Positions 24,063 to 33,489 of a stretch of 64,000 bases of DNA are shown here, in pieces. The stretch covers positions 149,807-213,806 of the forward strand of contig JAJVHX010000012.1 in the NCBI GenBank assembly GCA_022072405.1. Reading direction: 5' to 3'. Position 1 is the first letter of the stretch. Each line of letters opens with the position of its first letter. Both the position numbers and the translations under genes were made by a program. This DNA comes from Phycisphaerae bacterium. Its GTDB lineage: Bacteria > Planctomycetota > Phycisphaerae > UBA1845 > CAIVHJ01. The notes below the pieces were generated by a model. That model worked only from the letters and a program-made list of their open reading frames with translations. It was not told the origin of the DNA and made no database searches.

Positions 24063-25658
24063 TCATATCTTCGGACCGGCGGCGGCGACTTCCCTGGTGA
24101 CATCGGTAAACTGTTTAAAATTATCGCGGAATAATCCCGCCAGGTGCCGGGCCTTTTCATTATAAGCAGCCGGATTGCTCCAGGTGTTGCGCGGATTGAG
24201 GATTTCGCTCGGTACGTTAGGACAGCTCTGCGGAATCTGCAAGCCGAAAATTTCGTCAGCTTGGAAGGCTACGTCGCGGAGTTGGTCATCCAGTGCGGCG
24301 TTGAGCAAGGCTCGCGTATGCTTGAGGCTCATGCGCTGCCCGACCCCGAACGATCCGCCAGTCCATCCGGTATTGACCAGCCAGCAATGGGCCCGATGCT
24401 GCCGGATCCGCTCACCCAGCAGCTGAGCATAGACCATCGGCCGCTGGGTGAAGAAGGGGGCGCCGAAAAGCATGCTGAAGGTCACAGTGGGTTCGGTGAT
24501 CCCGGCTTCAGTACCCGCTACTTTGGCGGTATAGCCGGAAAGGAAATGGTACATAGCCTGTTCATGGCTGAGCTTGGCGATGGGCGGCAGCACGCCGGAC
24601 GCATCGCAGGTCAGGAAGACCACATGCTTGGGGTGACCGGCGTAGCTCTCGTGCACGGCGTTGTCGATGAAATCGATCGGGTAGGCGGCGCGGGTGTTTT
24701 CGGTGATACTTTCATCATTGAAGTCAGGCATGCGCGTGCCGCGCTGAATGACGACGTTTTCCAGAATACTGCCGAATTTCAGCGCCCGGTAAATCTGCGG
24801 TTCGTGTTCTTCGGTGAGGCGGATGCACTTGGCGTAGCAGCCGCCCTCGAAATTATAAATACCGTTGGGGCTCCAGCCGTGCTCATCATCTCCGATCAGC
24901 GGGCGGCGGGGATCAGCCGACAGGGTGGTCTTGCCCGTGCCGCTCAGTCCGAAAAACAGAGCGACATCCCCGTGGTGGCCGACGTTGGCTGAACAGTGCA
25001 TCGGCAGCACGTCGCGTTGGGGCAGGAGATGGTTCAGCAGGGTAAAGACGCTCTTCTTGATTTCACCGGCGTATTGCGTTCCGCCGATCAACACCATTTT
25101 CTGCTCGAAGTCGATCATGATGAAGGCTTCGGAATTCAGCCCCTGGCGGCGCGGGTCGGCGTGGAAGTCGGGCACGCTGATGATGGTGAATTCGGGTACA
25201 TGGTTGAGGGTGCTGCCCCACGCCGGCCGGATGAACATGTTCAGGGCGAAGAGATTGTGCCAGGCATATTCGGTGATGACCCGGATCGGCATGCGGTAAT
25301 CGGGATCCGCCCCGACGAAACAGTCGCGCACAAAGACATCCTTGCCATACAGATAAGTCATCATGTCGGAGTGCAGCGAATTGAATTTTTCACGTGTCGT
25401 GGCGACGTTGAATTTATTCCAGTTGATCAGGGTGTTGGAGGGGTCGGATTGGACGATGAATTTGTCCTTGGGGCTGCGGCCGGTCCGTTCGCCGGTGAGA
25501 CACAGCAGTGAACCGCGATAAGTCATCTCGCCCTCACCGCGGCGGATGGCCCGCTCGATCAGTGCGGCGGAACTGAGATTCCAGTAGGCGGTACGCAGGT
25601 TGCGTAAACCATGATTATTCAATCCATAACTGCTGGGATAAGCGCCTTTGGTTTCCAA
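24063..25658 (-). CDS. pckA: Phosphoenolpyruvate carboxykinase (ATP)
   Basis: Converts oxaloacetate to phosphoenolpyruvate, the entry step of gluconeogenesis. The protein has about 531 residues. Motifs are GERTGRSPKDKFIV, GGTQYAGEIKKSVFTLLN, HCSANVG, the kinase-1 loop FFGLSGTGKTTLSADP, DDEHGWS for metal, and NFEGGCYAK. The TTG at 25658 is preferred because AAGGAA lies about 8 bases upstream and the length fits; an ATG at 25706 without ribosome-binding site adds 16 residues. The flank 23903-24062 is A+T-rich and shows no gene. Confidence 0.95.
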   Translation of the reverse strand: METKGAYPSSYGLNNHGLRNLRTAYWNLSSAALIERAIRRGEGEMTYRGSLLCLTGERTGRSPKDKFIVQSDPSNTLINWNKFNVATTREKFNSLHSDMMTYLYGKDVFVRDCFVGADPDYRMPIRVITEYAWHNLFALNMFIRPAWGSTLNHVPEFTIISVPDFHADPRRQGLNSEAFIMIDFEQKMVLIGGTQYAGEIKKSVFTLLNHLLPQRDVLPMHCSANVGHHGDVALFFGLSGTGKTTLSADPRRPLIGDDEHGWSPNGIYNFEGGCYAKCIRLTEEHEPQIYRALKFGSILENVVIQRGTRMPDFNDESITENTRAAYPIDFIDNAVHESYAGHPKHVVFLTCDASGVLPPIAKLSHEQAMYHFLSGYTAKVAGTEAGITEPTVTFSMLFGAPFFTQRPMVYAQLLGERIRQHRAHCWLVNTGWTGGSFGVGQRMSLKHTRALLNAALDDQLRDVAFQADEIFGLQIPQSCPNVPSEILNPRNTWSNPAAYNEKARHLAGLFRDNFKQFTDVTREVAAAGPKI

Positions 25659-25924
25659 GGGATCGTTCCTTTCCAAAAAAATACCCGGTTGCCAGGGAGA
25701 ATTCATTTTAGCACAACCCGTACGTCTGGCGAAGTTCCTGAGCAAGCCTCGGACGGAGTCTGCTCTTGACAACTGTTGGCCGCACCTATAATTACTGCGC
25801 TGTATAGTCGAATGGATCGGAGGAGTCCGGCAGCAGCGTCGAGATGATATGAGGTTGATTTTTCACCCCTTGGACGAATAATTACCACGGTCAGGATTAA
25901 CGGTAAGTGAGGGAGAGCTGCAGA

Positions 25925-26863
25925 ATGGCAGCCATGATCGAGGTTCAGAATCTCACTAAGTATTATGGTTCCCTGCGGGCCATCAGCGAGCTGAGTTTCA
26001 GCATCGCCGGCGGGCAGGTGGTGGGCTTTTTGGGACCGAACGGTGCGGGTAAAAGCACCACGTTGCGGATTTTATGCGGCTATCAGCCGGCCAGCAGCGG
26101 CAGCGCCCGGGTGGCGGGTTTCGATGTCTTTAACCAGTCGCGGCAGATGCGGGCCCACATCGGCTATCTGCCCGAAAGCACACCGCTCTATCCTGAAATG
26201 CGGGTGCGTGAGTATCTGCGTTTCCGGGCCCGGCTCAAAGGCGTGTCAGGAGCGCAGATTTCCCGGCGGATTGAGCAGGTGAACGGGCAGTGCTGGCTCG
26301 CGGAATTTATCAACCGCCCGATCGGGCAATTATCCAAAGGTATGCGGCAGCGGGTGGGATTGGCCGATGCGCTGATCAATGATCCGCAGGTGCTTTTTCT
26401 CGATGAACCGACCATCGGGCTGGACCCGACGCAGATTCGCGAAACACGTCATCTGATCGGTTCACTGGGTGAAAAGCATACGGTGGTGCTGAGTTCGCAC
26501 ATCTTGTCGGAAGTGGAAGCCACCTGTAACGAAGTCATCATCATCGCTCGGGGTCATAAGGTGGCCCAGGGGCGGCCGCGCGAACTGGGGGCCCAAGTCG
26601 CCGGACAGTCGAGTCTGATCGTTGAGGTGCAGGCTCCGGCGGCGGCGCTGCAGGCGGCCGTCGCAGCTCTCGACGGTGTGCGACAGGTACAGGTGCATGA
26701 AAACGACGGCTGGCTGCGGGTGCGCGTCGAACCGCAGGGCGGTAACGATCTTCGCCAACCGCTGTCCCGGCTGATTCAGCAGAAGGGTTGGCCGCTGCGT
26801 GAACTTCGCCGCGAAGTAGCCAGTCTGGAAGACTATTTTGTCAAAATCGTCGCCGGACAATGA
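25925..26863 (+). CDS. ABC transporter ATP-binding protein, GldA-like
   Basis: 312 residues. Walker A GPNGAGKSTT near residue 38, Q-loop, signature LSKGMRQRVGLA near 134, Walker B VLFLDEP and switch His in VVLSSH are all intact. About 85 C-terminal residues follow the ATPase core, with a VASLEDYFVKI end typical of ATPases paired with ABC-2 permeases. Next to a permease, a GldG-like and a DUF4340 gene, it forms the Gld-type transporter seen in planctomycetes and Bacteroidetes. Substrate unknown. The ATG at 25925 follows GGGAGAG. Confidence 0.9.
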   Translation: MAAMIEVQNLTKYYGSLRAISELSFSIAGGQVVGFLGPNGAGKSTTLRILCGYQPASSGSARVAGFDVFNQSRQMRAHIGYLPESTPLYPEMRVREYLRFRARLKGVSGAQISRRIEQVNGQCWLAEFINRPIGQLSKGMRQRVGLADALINDPQVLFLDEPTIGLDPTQIRETRHLIGSLGEKHTVVLSSHILSEVEATCNEVIIIARGHKVAQGRPRELGAQVAGQSSLIVEVQAPAAALQAAVAALDGVRQVQVHENDGWLRVRVEPQGGNDLRQPLSRLIQQKGWPLRELRREVASLEDYFVKIVAGQ

Positions 26864-26896
26864 AAATTCACCACTGGTGAATATGGAGATGGATGG

Positions 26897-27616
26897 ATGG
26901 GTGGTGCGTGGACCATAACGCGGAAGGAATTGCTGGGCTATTTCTGCTCGCCGATCGGTTACGTGGTGCTGGTCATCTTTCTGGGGCTGAATGGTTATCT
27001 TTTCGGGATGACCAATCTGGAACCGGGAATGGAAGCATCGTTGCGGCCATTGTTCGGGCGGTTCATGCCGCTGGTGCTGCTCTTTATCATGCCCATGCTG
27101 ACCATGCGACTGCTCAGCGAGGAGTTTCGCAGTGGTACGATTGAGACGCTGATGACGGCACCGATCAACGATGCGGCGGTGATCGCCGGCAAATTTCTGG
27201 GGGCGTTGTTGTATTACATGGTGCTGCTGGCGACCACGCTGTTTTATCTCATCCCGCTGGTGCGGCATGGCACGCCCGACTGGGGCGGCGTGGTGGCGGG
27301 TTACCTGGGGCTGGTACTGGTGGGGGCACTCTATATCGCCGCCGGGTTGCTCTTCTCCGCCTGCACCAGCAACCAGATCATCGCCGTGATCTGCAGCTTT
27401 GTTTTCCTCGCCCTGCTGGCGGTGATCACCGACTGGATCGCCATGAATGTGGAGGGTACGCCGCGCTTTCTCCTGCAATATATTTCGGTGGGTTATCAGT
27501 ATGGTGATTTTGTGCGCGGAGCGATCAGCCTGAGCAGTGTCGCCTATTTTCTGACCGGCACGTTTTTCCTGCTCTTCGTGTCGGTCAAGGTGCTGGAGTC
27601 ACGACGATGGCGGTAG
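26897..27616 (+). CDS. ABC-2 type permease, GldF-like
   Basis: 239 residues with six predicted helices. The start is WTITRKELLGYFCSPIGYVV, and the loop RLLSEEFRSGTIETLMTAPI after helix 2 is the usual ABC-2 coupling segment (E-x-R-x-G-T-x-E). It pairs with the ATPase 33 bases upstream, and its last bases overlap the start of the GldG-like gene. Confidence 0.9.
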   Translation: MGGAWTITRKELLGYFCSPIGYVVLVIFLGLNGYLFGMTNLEPGMEASLRPLFGRFMPLVLLFIMPMLTMRLLSEEFRSGTIETLMTAPINDAAVIAGKFLGALLYYMVLLATTLFYLIPLVRHGTPDWGGVVAGYLGLVLVGALYIAAGLLFSACTSNQIIAVICSFVFLALLAVITDWIAMNVEGTPRFLLQYISVGYQYGDFVRGAISLSSVAYFLTGTFFLLFVSVKVLESRRWR

Positions 27617-29775
27617 AAAACCAGTCGAACCAGATGGTTTTGAAGTTTCGCGGCCGCCACTGGGTGGTGGGGCCGATGGTACTGGTCAGCGTGATGGTGG
27701 CCGCCGGGCTGATGGTGTTGCTGCAGCGCTGGGCACTGCAGGCGCCGATCAAATGGGACCTGACCCGCAGCCGCATGAATTCACTCAGCCCGGGCACGGC
27801 GGAACTGCTCAATAGTCTGAAAGATGGGAAGCTGTACCTTACCAGTTTATACCTCGAAAGCGATCTCGATTCGGACGCGCAGAAAAAGTATCGTGAAAAA
27901 GTGGCTGATCTGATCCGCCTCTACCAGGTGCAGAATCCGGCGCAGGTGGAGACGCGCTGGATCAATCCGATCAAGGAGCAGGTGCAGTTTACTGAATTTC
28001 TCAAGGATATTCTGAAACGACCACAATTCAAAAAGCAGACTGAACCCTATCACGCCGCACTCCAGGCCTATGTGGATGAATTCGGCAAACCGTTTAACAA
28101 TGACCTGCTCAAGTTGATTGAGCCGTTGGCTCAGGCGGCGAAAACTGAAACCAGCGGCGGCTCGCCGGTTTCTGAAATCAGGCGGGCGGTCAGTTCGTGG
28201 GCGGAGGTAAACAATAAAACCATGCAGCAGATCCAGCGGACGCTGGAGCAACCCTTGCCGGAATATACGCAGGCGGTGGGGGTGTTGCAGGGTTTTTATG
28301 GGGAAGTCGGGAGCAAGCTTAAATATTTTGTTGAGGAATTTATCGATAAGCAAAGTACCGCGAATGCCTTGCCGGCGGAGGTGGTGGCGGCGTTGCAACA
28401 GGCCAAGCCGGTGCTGGCGGAGTGGGTGCAGCGGATGAACAACCGTCGCCAGGAACTGTCCAATCTGCCGCCGCTTGATCTGGATGAAGTACTGCAACGG
28501 CTGCGGGGTAACAATGCGCTGGTGGTGGCGACGGAGCAGTCGGCCAGGGTAATCAGTTTTGAGGAGATGTGGCCGGCAAAAAGCGGCAGCTTTGCCAGTG
28601 AATCGAAATTTGATGATCATCTCTTCGCCGGTGAAGGGGTACTCACGCCGACGATCCTGCAGATGCTGCAACAGAAGAAAAACGCAGTGATCTTTACCCG
28701 TCGGGGCGGGGGGGCGATGTTCGGCACGATGGGTCAGGGGGCGATGGCCCGACCCAATCCCTATCAACGGTTGAAAGATGAGCTGGAAAAACTGAATTAT
28801 CTGGTGGCGGAGTGGGATCTCGCTACCGCCGCCGCACCTCCCGCTTTCAATGAGGAAGTGGACTATGTCATCTTTGTGATCTTTCGTCCGGGGCCGACGG
28901 TCGGTCCGCAAGGTTCGCCCCTGCCCGGTGAAATCAGCGCCACCGAACGCGCTGCCATTCTGTCGCAGCTCTCCGATCAGGCCCGGCTGGAAAACGGGGC
29001 GCGGGCGATATTTATTACCGGCTACGACAGTTTTGCTGATGAATATGAATTCGACGAATATCTGCAAAAAACGTGGGGTGTGGATGTGGGCACGGGGATG
29101 GTGCTCAGTGCGTTCCCCAGTCGCGATACGCCCGGCGAGTGGGTGCTGGACCCTAACTGGTTTCCGATCGCTGCTCAGGCGGAATATGCCGACAATCCGC
29201 TGGTGACCCGCCAGAAAACCCTGCCCACGCTTTATCCGCTGGTCGTGCCGATCACGCTGTCTGAGTCGCCGCCCGAAGGGGTGAAGCTGCAGCAGCTGGC
29301 CTATCTGCCGGTCAATTCCGATCGCTGGACGGTGGAGGATGCGGAGCAGACCTGGCGGGACTATCTGGGCAGCAAGAACAGCAAAGGGCGCAACTTTATC
29401 GTTCCGGCAACAGGGGCGAATCACGGACCGTTCCCGCTGGCGATCGTCGGTGAGAAGGAGAAGAACAAGGTGGCGATTCTGGCCGTCAGCGAGGAGTATC
29501 TGGCTGATCAACTCGCCCAGGCTGCCGACTTGGTGAATGATAACGGCGTGGTGCAGATTGTGCGCAAGATACCGGGTAACTTCGCCCTGTTTACGAATCT
29601 TCTGCGCTATCTCGATGGTACGGAGCAATGGATGAATATCGGTTCGGGGATTGATGCGTCGCGGCTGGAGCTGAGTAAGGCGACGCGGCGCTGGTGGCAG
29701 GTGATGGTGATGGGGATCTGGCCGGGGATGGCGGTGCTGCTGGGCGGGATCGTCTGGTTGATGCGGCGGAGGTAG
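27607..29775 (+). CDS. GldG-like ABC transporter-associated protein
   Basis: 722 residues. It has one N-terminal helix (about 20-45) and one C-terminal helix (about 697-718), with a large extracytoplasmic domain between. The N-terminal KWDLTRSRMNSLSPGTAELL is the usual family opening; AIFITGYDSFADEYEFDEYLQKTWGVDVG near 475-500 resembles the GldG ligand fold. A coiled-coil insert (about 165-300) is richer in Gln/Glu. It probably sits in the inner membrane with its bulk outside, working with the ATPase and permease; the role is undefined outside gliding bacteria. Confidence 0.85.
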   Translation: MAVENQSNQMVLKFRGRHWVVGPMVLVSVMVAAGLMVLLQRWALQAPIKWDLTRSRMNSLSPGTAELLNSLKDGKLYLTSLYLESDLDSDAQKKYREKVADLIRLYQVQNPAQVETRWINPIKEQVQFTEFLKDILKRPQFKKQTEPYHAALQAYVDEFGKPFNNDLLKLIEPLAQAAKTETSGGSPVSEIRRAVSSWAEVNNKTMQQIQRTLEQPLPEYTQAVGVLQGFYGEVGSKLKYFVEEFIDKQSTANALPAEVVAALQQAKPVLAEWVQRMNNRRQELSNLPPLDLDEVLQRLRGNNALVVATEQSARVISFEEMWPAKSGSFASESKFDDHLFAGEGVLTPTILQMLQQKKNAVIFTRRGGGAMFGTMGQGAMARPNPYQRLKDELEKLNYLVAEWDLATAAAPPAFNEEVDYVIFVIFRPGPTVGPQGSPLPGEISATERAAILSQLSDQARLENGARAIFITGYDSFADEYEFDEYLQKTWGVDVGTGMVLSAFPSRDTPGEWVLDPNWFPIAAQAEYADNPLVTRQKTLPTLYPLVVPITLSESPPEGVKLQQLAYLPVNSDRWTVEDAEQTWRDYLGSKNSKGRNFIVPATGANHGPFPLAIVGEKEKNKVAILAVSEEYLADQLAQAADLVNDNGVVQIVRKIPGNFALFTNLLRYLDGTEQWMNIGSGIDASRLELSKATRRWWQVMVMGIWPGMAVLLGGIVWLMRRR

Positions 29776-29776
29776 C

Positions 29777-32236
29777 ATGAATATCCGAACGACCATCGCA
29801 TTGTTAGTGATCACCTTCGTGGTGACGCTGGGGTATCTCTTTTGGAACCGGAGCCAGCCGACAACGACTTCCTCTGGTAGTGCAGCACAGACCACTTCTA
29901 CTGCTCAATCGGCGAAGAAGGAAGAATCGCGGCGGGTAGCTCCGCAACTGGCCGACCAGGTGCCGATTAAATCCGTGAAGGTGCAGTTACGTGATGCCCC
30001 GCCGATGAGCTTTGAACGAATGGCGGAAAAAAACGCGTCGGGCGGGCAGCGCTGGCAGATGATCGCGCCCGTACAGACTGCAGCCAATGACCGGTTGATT
30101 AATGATCTGATCCTGGCGGTGAAGGGTCTGGAGTATCGCGAAAAACTGTCACCCGGTCAGGCGGGGGCGCCCTCGCTGGAACAGGCGGGGCTGGCGACGG
30201 AACCGCGCCTGCAGGCACAACTGACCGCTGACGATGGCACGGTAGTGGAATTTCTGCTGGGCGAGGCACTGCTGGGCACGCCCGGAAGCTACTATGCGCA
30301 AATGGCGAGCGATCCGCAGCATCTGCTGGTGGTGGAGCATGGGTTCGATATTTTGCTCACCGCTCAGCCGGGGCAATATCGGGAACGCAATCTGTTTGCC
30401 GTGAACCCCAGCCAGGTGGTGGAGCTTGAAGTGCAGCAGCGCGTCGGTGAGCGGGTCGATAGCTATCGCATGGTTCGCGCCGACCAGGGCTGGCAGATCA
30501 CCGCGCCTTTTCCCGCTCGCGCGAATAGCAATAAGATCGAGCAACTGGTCAGTGCTGCCAGCCGACTCTGGGCTCGCGACTGGGTGGAAGATCAGTCCGC
30601 CAATCTGGCTGATTTCGGACTCGAACAACCTTATCTGCAGATTCGGCTGGTCAGCGAAATACCTGCCACCTCATCACCCGCCATATTACCGGCTACATCG
30701 CAACCAGCCAGCGGCCCGACTCTGCTACGCACTGAGCAGGTGGTGATGCTGGCGGAACGCAGTCCACTGGGAGATAACGATCAGGTCTATGTCCGTCGGG
30801 CGGGTGAGCAGCAGGTCGGCACGATGAATCGCCGCGAGATGGAGCAGTTTGTGCCGAAAATGGCGGAGTGGCGCGACCTGGATCTGGTCCTGTCCCAGCC
30901 GCGGTTAGCTCAGCGGATTACTGTGGTGCGCGGTTCGGATAAACTGGCCCTGGAACAGCGCGACGGGCAATGGTATTTCAGCGGGGGTGAGCAGGCGGCC
31001 GATCGTGCAGCAGTCGAAGAATTGTTAATGGCGACAGACGGATTGCAGGCAATTAATTTCGCTGATCCCGCCGAAGAAGCTGCCTGGGAACAGCAGCCTC
31101 CCGAAGCAGCTGCCATTGTCACGTTGCAGGGAACCGGCTCACCGGCAGAGGAAGTGCTTCAGATCGGAGATTTCACCGAGCAGGTGGAAAAACGGTTGCG
31201 CTGGGTACGGGCCGCCAGCACGTCGGTTTACGCCAAGGTCCGGGCTGATCAACTACAGGTCTTTTTCCAGCCGGCGGATTACTTTCAGAATCGCCAGATA
31301 TTGCAGTTTGAGGCCCGGCAATTGCAGAAAATGGAATTCAACCGGTTGATTCCCGCTATCGGACAGCGGCAGGAATTCACCCTGGAACGCGACGCCGCCG
31401 GTGTCTGGCAGATGACCACTCCGACGAAGCTGTCGATTGAACAACTCAAAATCAGTAAGCTTGTGGACGCACTGAGCAACTGGCGGGCGCGGATAGGTCT
31501 GGGAGCCGACGAAGTGGCTGCGTTGAATCTGGCGCAGCCGGACATCACTCTACAGCTCACTGTGGCGGGTATGCTCACGGTCACCGGCGAGCAGTTGAAG
31601 GAGGGATCCACTCCGGATGAACCCCTCACTCCGCAGGAGGCTGATGCACGGCACTACACCATCGAATTATTCGAACAGGATCAGCGTGTGGTTGTGCGAC
31701 TGGCGGAACAGGGCGGAGTCTTCGAAGTCGATCCCGTGCTGGTGGAGCAACTGCAGGCGGAACTGGTTAACGATAAAATTTTCAACTATCAGCCGAAGCA
31801 GGTCGTGGAAGTGAGCATCACCGATGCGGATCGCACCACCAGCCTGCAGCGCGACGGCCAGCGCTGGCGCTATTCAGTGGACCGCGATATTCCGCTGGAC
31901 TCCGCCAAGGTGGATACCTTCGTCTCGCAACTCAACAATCTGGTGATCTCCCGTTTTGTCAGCTACGCGACGGTGGCGTCGGCTGATTATGGATTGGATC
32001 AACCTGTTCGGCGGGTGGTCATTCGTCTGGAAGATGGCACCAGCCAGGAATTGCTCATCTCCAGCCAAGCGGTCGCTGACGGGTCGGTACAATATTACGC
32101 ACAACAGATCAGTAGCGGACGAGTGATCATCATTTCGGAAAGTACGTTAAAAAATTGCCAGATTCGATTGGAACGGTTTGAGCCGGATTACCCGTCCGTT
32201 GCCCCTGCCGCGTCGCCGGGGTCTATGGGGAATTAA
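29777..32236 (+). CDS. DUF4340 domain-containing membrane-anchored protein
   Basis: 819 residues. It has one N-terminal membrane helix (about 5-23), then a Thr/Ser linker and several repeats of the DUF4340 fold, each with a short W-(Q/R)-(I/M/Y)-(T/S/A) strand (GQRWQMIAP, GWQITAPFPA, GVWQMTTPTKL, GQRWRYSVDRDI). The last gene of the Gld-like cluster, it starts one base after the GldG-like stop. Its stop codon shares TTAA with the convergent pilC stop, so there is no terminator space between the two operons. Confidence 0.83.
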   Translation: MNIRTTIALLVITFVVTLGYLFWNRSQPTTTSSGSAAQTTSTAQSAKKEESRRVAPQLADQVPIKSVKVQLRDAPPMSFERMAEKNASGGQRWQMIAPVQTAANDRLINDLILAVKGLEYREKLSPGQAGAPSLEQAGLATEPRLQAQLTADDGTVVEFLLGEALLGTPGSYYAQMASDPQHLLVVEHGFDILLTAQPGQYRERNLFAVNPSQVVELEVQQRVGERVDSYRMVRADQGWQITAPFPARANSNKIEQLVSAASRLWARDWVEDQSANLADFGLEQPYLQIRLVSEIPATSSPAILPATSQPASGPTLLRTEQVVMLAERSPLGDNDQVYVRRAGEQQVGTMNRREMEQFVPKMAEWRDLDLVLSQPRLAQRITVVRGSDKLALEQRDGQWYFSGGEQAADRAAVEELLMATDGLQAINFADPAEEAAWEQQPPEAAAIVTLQGTGSPAEEVLQIGDFTEQVEKRLRWVRAASTSVYAKVRADQLQVFFQPADYFQNRQILQFEARQLQKMEFNRLIPAIGQRQEFTLERDAAGVWQMTTPTKLSIEQLKISKLVDALSNWRARIGLGADEVAALNLAQPDITLQLTVAGMLTVTGEQLKEGSTPDEPLTPQEADARHYTIELFEQDQRVVVRLAEQGGVFEVDPVLVEQLQAELVNDKIFNYQPKQVVEVSITDADRTTSLQRDGQRWRYSVDRDIPLDSAKVDTFVSQLNNLVISRFVSYATVASADYGLDQPVRRVVIRLEDGTSQELLISSQAVADGSVQYYAQQISSGRVIIISESTLKNCQIRLERFEPDYPSVAPAASPGSMGN

Positions 32237-33462
32237 TTCCCGCCGTGAGCGATCTGGGACATTTTGAAGACCGGCAGCATCAGGGCGATCGCCACCGCCC
32301 CGACAAATCCACCGACCAGGACCACCAGCAGCGGCTCGATCATGCTGGTGGATTGCTTGACGGCGTTGTTCAGGTCGCGTTCACAGAAGTCAGCGATGCG
32401 ATTCATTACCGGTCCCATCTGACCGGCGCGTTCACCGGCGAGAATCATCTGCACGATAGTGTGGGGAATCAGATTGGTCCCGCGCAGACTGTCGCTGAGC
32501 ATATTACCTTTCTGCAGCCGCTCCTCGACGCGGGACAGCAGTTCGTGATAGTAAAAATTGTCGACAATATTGCGGGTAATGGCGACGGTGTCGAGCATGG
32601 AGACACCGGCATCAATCATGGTCCCCATGGTGCGCATGACATTGGTAATATAAGCCTTGCGATACATCGCGCCGACGATCGGCACGCTGAGCTTGAACCA
32701 GGAGAGAAAGCGATAGCCCGTGGAAGTGCGATACAGGAAATACCAGCTGCCGACACTGATGACCAGCAGTCCGCCCATCACCAGAATCCAGTTATGGCCT
32801 AGAAAATTACTGGTATGCAACAGCATCTGCGTGGGAGTCGGCAGAGCCACGCCGCGACTGGCAAAGATTTTTTGAAACCGGGGGATGATGAACGTCAGCA
32901 GGATCAGTACCACCAGGAAGCAGAACGCCAGCATGAAGAGCGGATAAGCCATGGCTCGTTTGATGCGTTTACGGGTTTCGCGCTGCTGGGTCATGTAGGC
33001 GGCGGCCCGCTGCAGCATGGTGCCCATCAGACCGGAAGCCTCTGAGGCTTTGATGATGTTGCTGAAAAAGCGTGGAAAGACGCGGGGATGCCGTTCCAGT
33101 GAGCAGGAAAATTCCTGGCCGCCCTGCACCTGCTCGATGACATCTTCCACCACTGTACGAAATCCGCTGAGCGGTTCATCCTTGATGGAAGCCTGCAGGG
33201 CGTCGGCCAAGGGTACACCGGTATCGACCATGATGGCCAGTTGATTGGCAAAAAATATGACCTGATCCTGTCGTACCCGGCTGCTGCCAATCTGCTGTGG
33301 TGCGGCATCGGCGGCCTGGGGATCCTGCGTTTCGTTCAGCCGGACAACGAACTTGCCTTCCATGCGCAACAGCCGTGTGGCTTCATGGCGCGACGGGGCG
33401 ACGATCTCGCCGGAAATGGCGTTGCCGGATTCATCACGGACGGCATATTCGTAACGGGGCAC
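32233..33462 (-). CDS. pilC: Type IV pilus / type II secretion inner-membrane platform protein (PilC/GspF)
   Basis: 409 residues, normal for the family. Two T2SSF domains lie at about 70-190 and 270-395. Visible are FFANQLAIMVDTGVPLADAL, a long helix LFMLAFCFLVVLILLTFIIPRF near 175-195, IMRTMGTMIDAGVSMLDT-like second repeat, VQMILAGERAGQMG, and the C-terminal helix. It anchors the assembly ATPases at the membrane. It is the last gene of the reverse-strand pilus locus, after pilT. Confidence 0.93.
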   Translation of the reverse strand: MPRYEYAVRDESGNAISGEIVAPSRHEATRLLRMEGKFVVRLNETQDPQAADAAPQQIGSSRVRQDQVIFFANQLAIMVDTGVPLADALQASIKDEPLSGFRTVVEDVIEQVQGGQEFSCSLERHPRVFPRFFSNIIKASEASGLMGTMLQRAAAYMTQQRETRKRIKRAMAYPLFMLAFCFLVVLILLTFIIPRFQKIFASRGVALPTPTQMLLHTSNFLGHNWILVMGGLLVISVGSWYFLYRTSTGYRFLSWFKLSVPIVGAMYRKAYITNVMRTMGTMIDAGVSMLDTVAITRNIVDNFYYHELLSRVEERLQKGNMLSDSLRGTNLIPHTIVQMILAGERAGQMGPVMNRIADFCERDLNNAVKQSTSMIEPLLVVLVGGFVGAVAIALMLPVFKMSQIAHGGN

Positions 33463-33489
33463 AATACAACTCCTGGAGCGGCTCTGTTT

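Noticed and set aside
27847-29895. Reverse-strand open frame of 682 codons
   Set aside because: It is the antisense shadow of the GldG-like gene; the protein is His/Arg/Gln-rich without domains, and the forward frame has clear family features and operon context.
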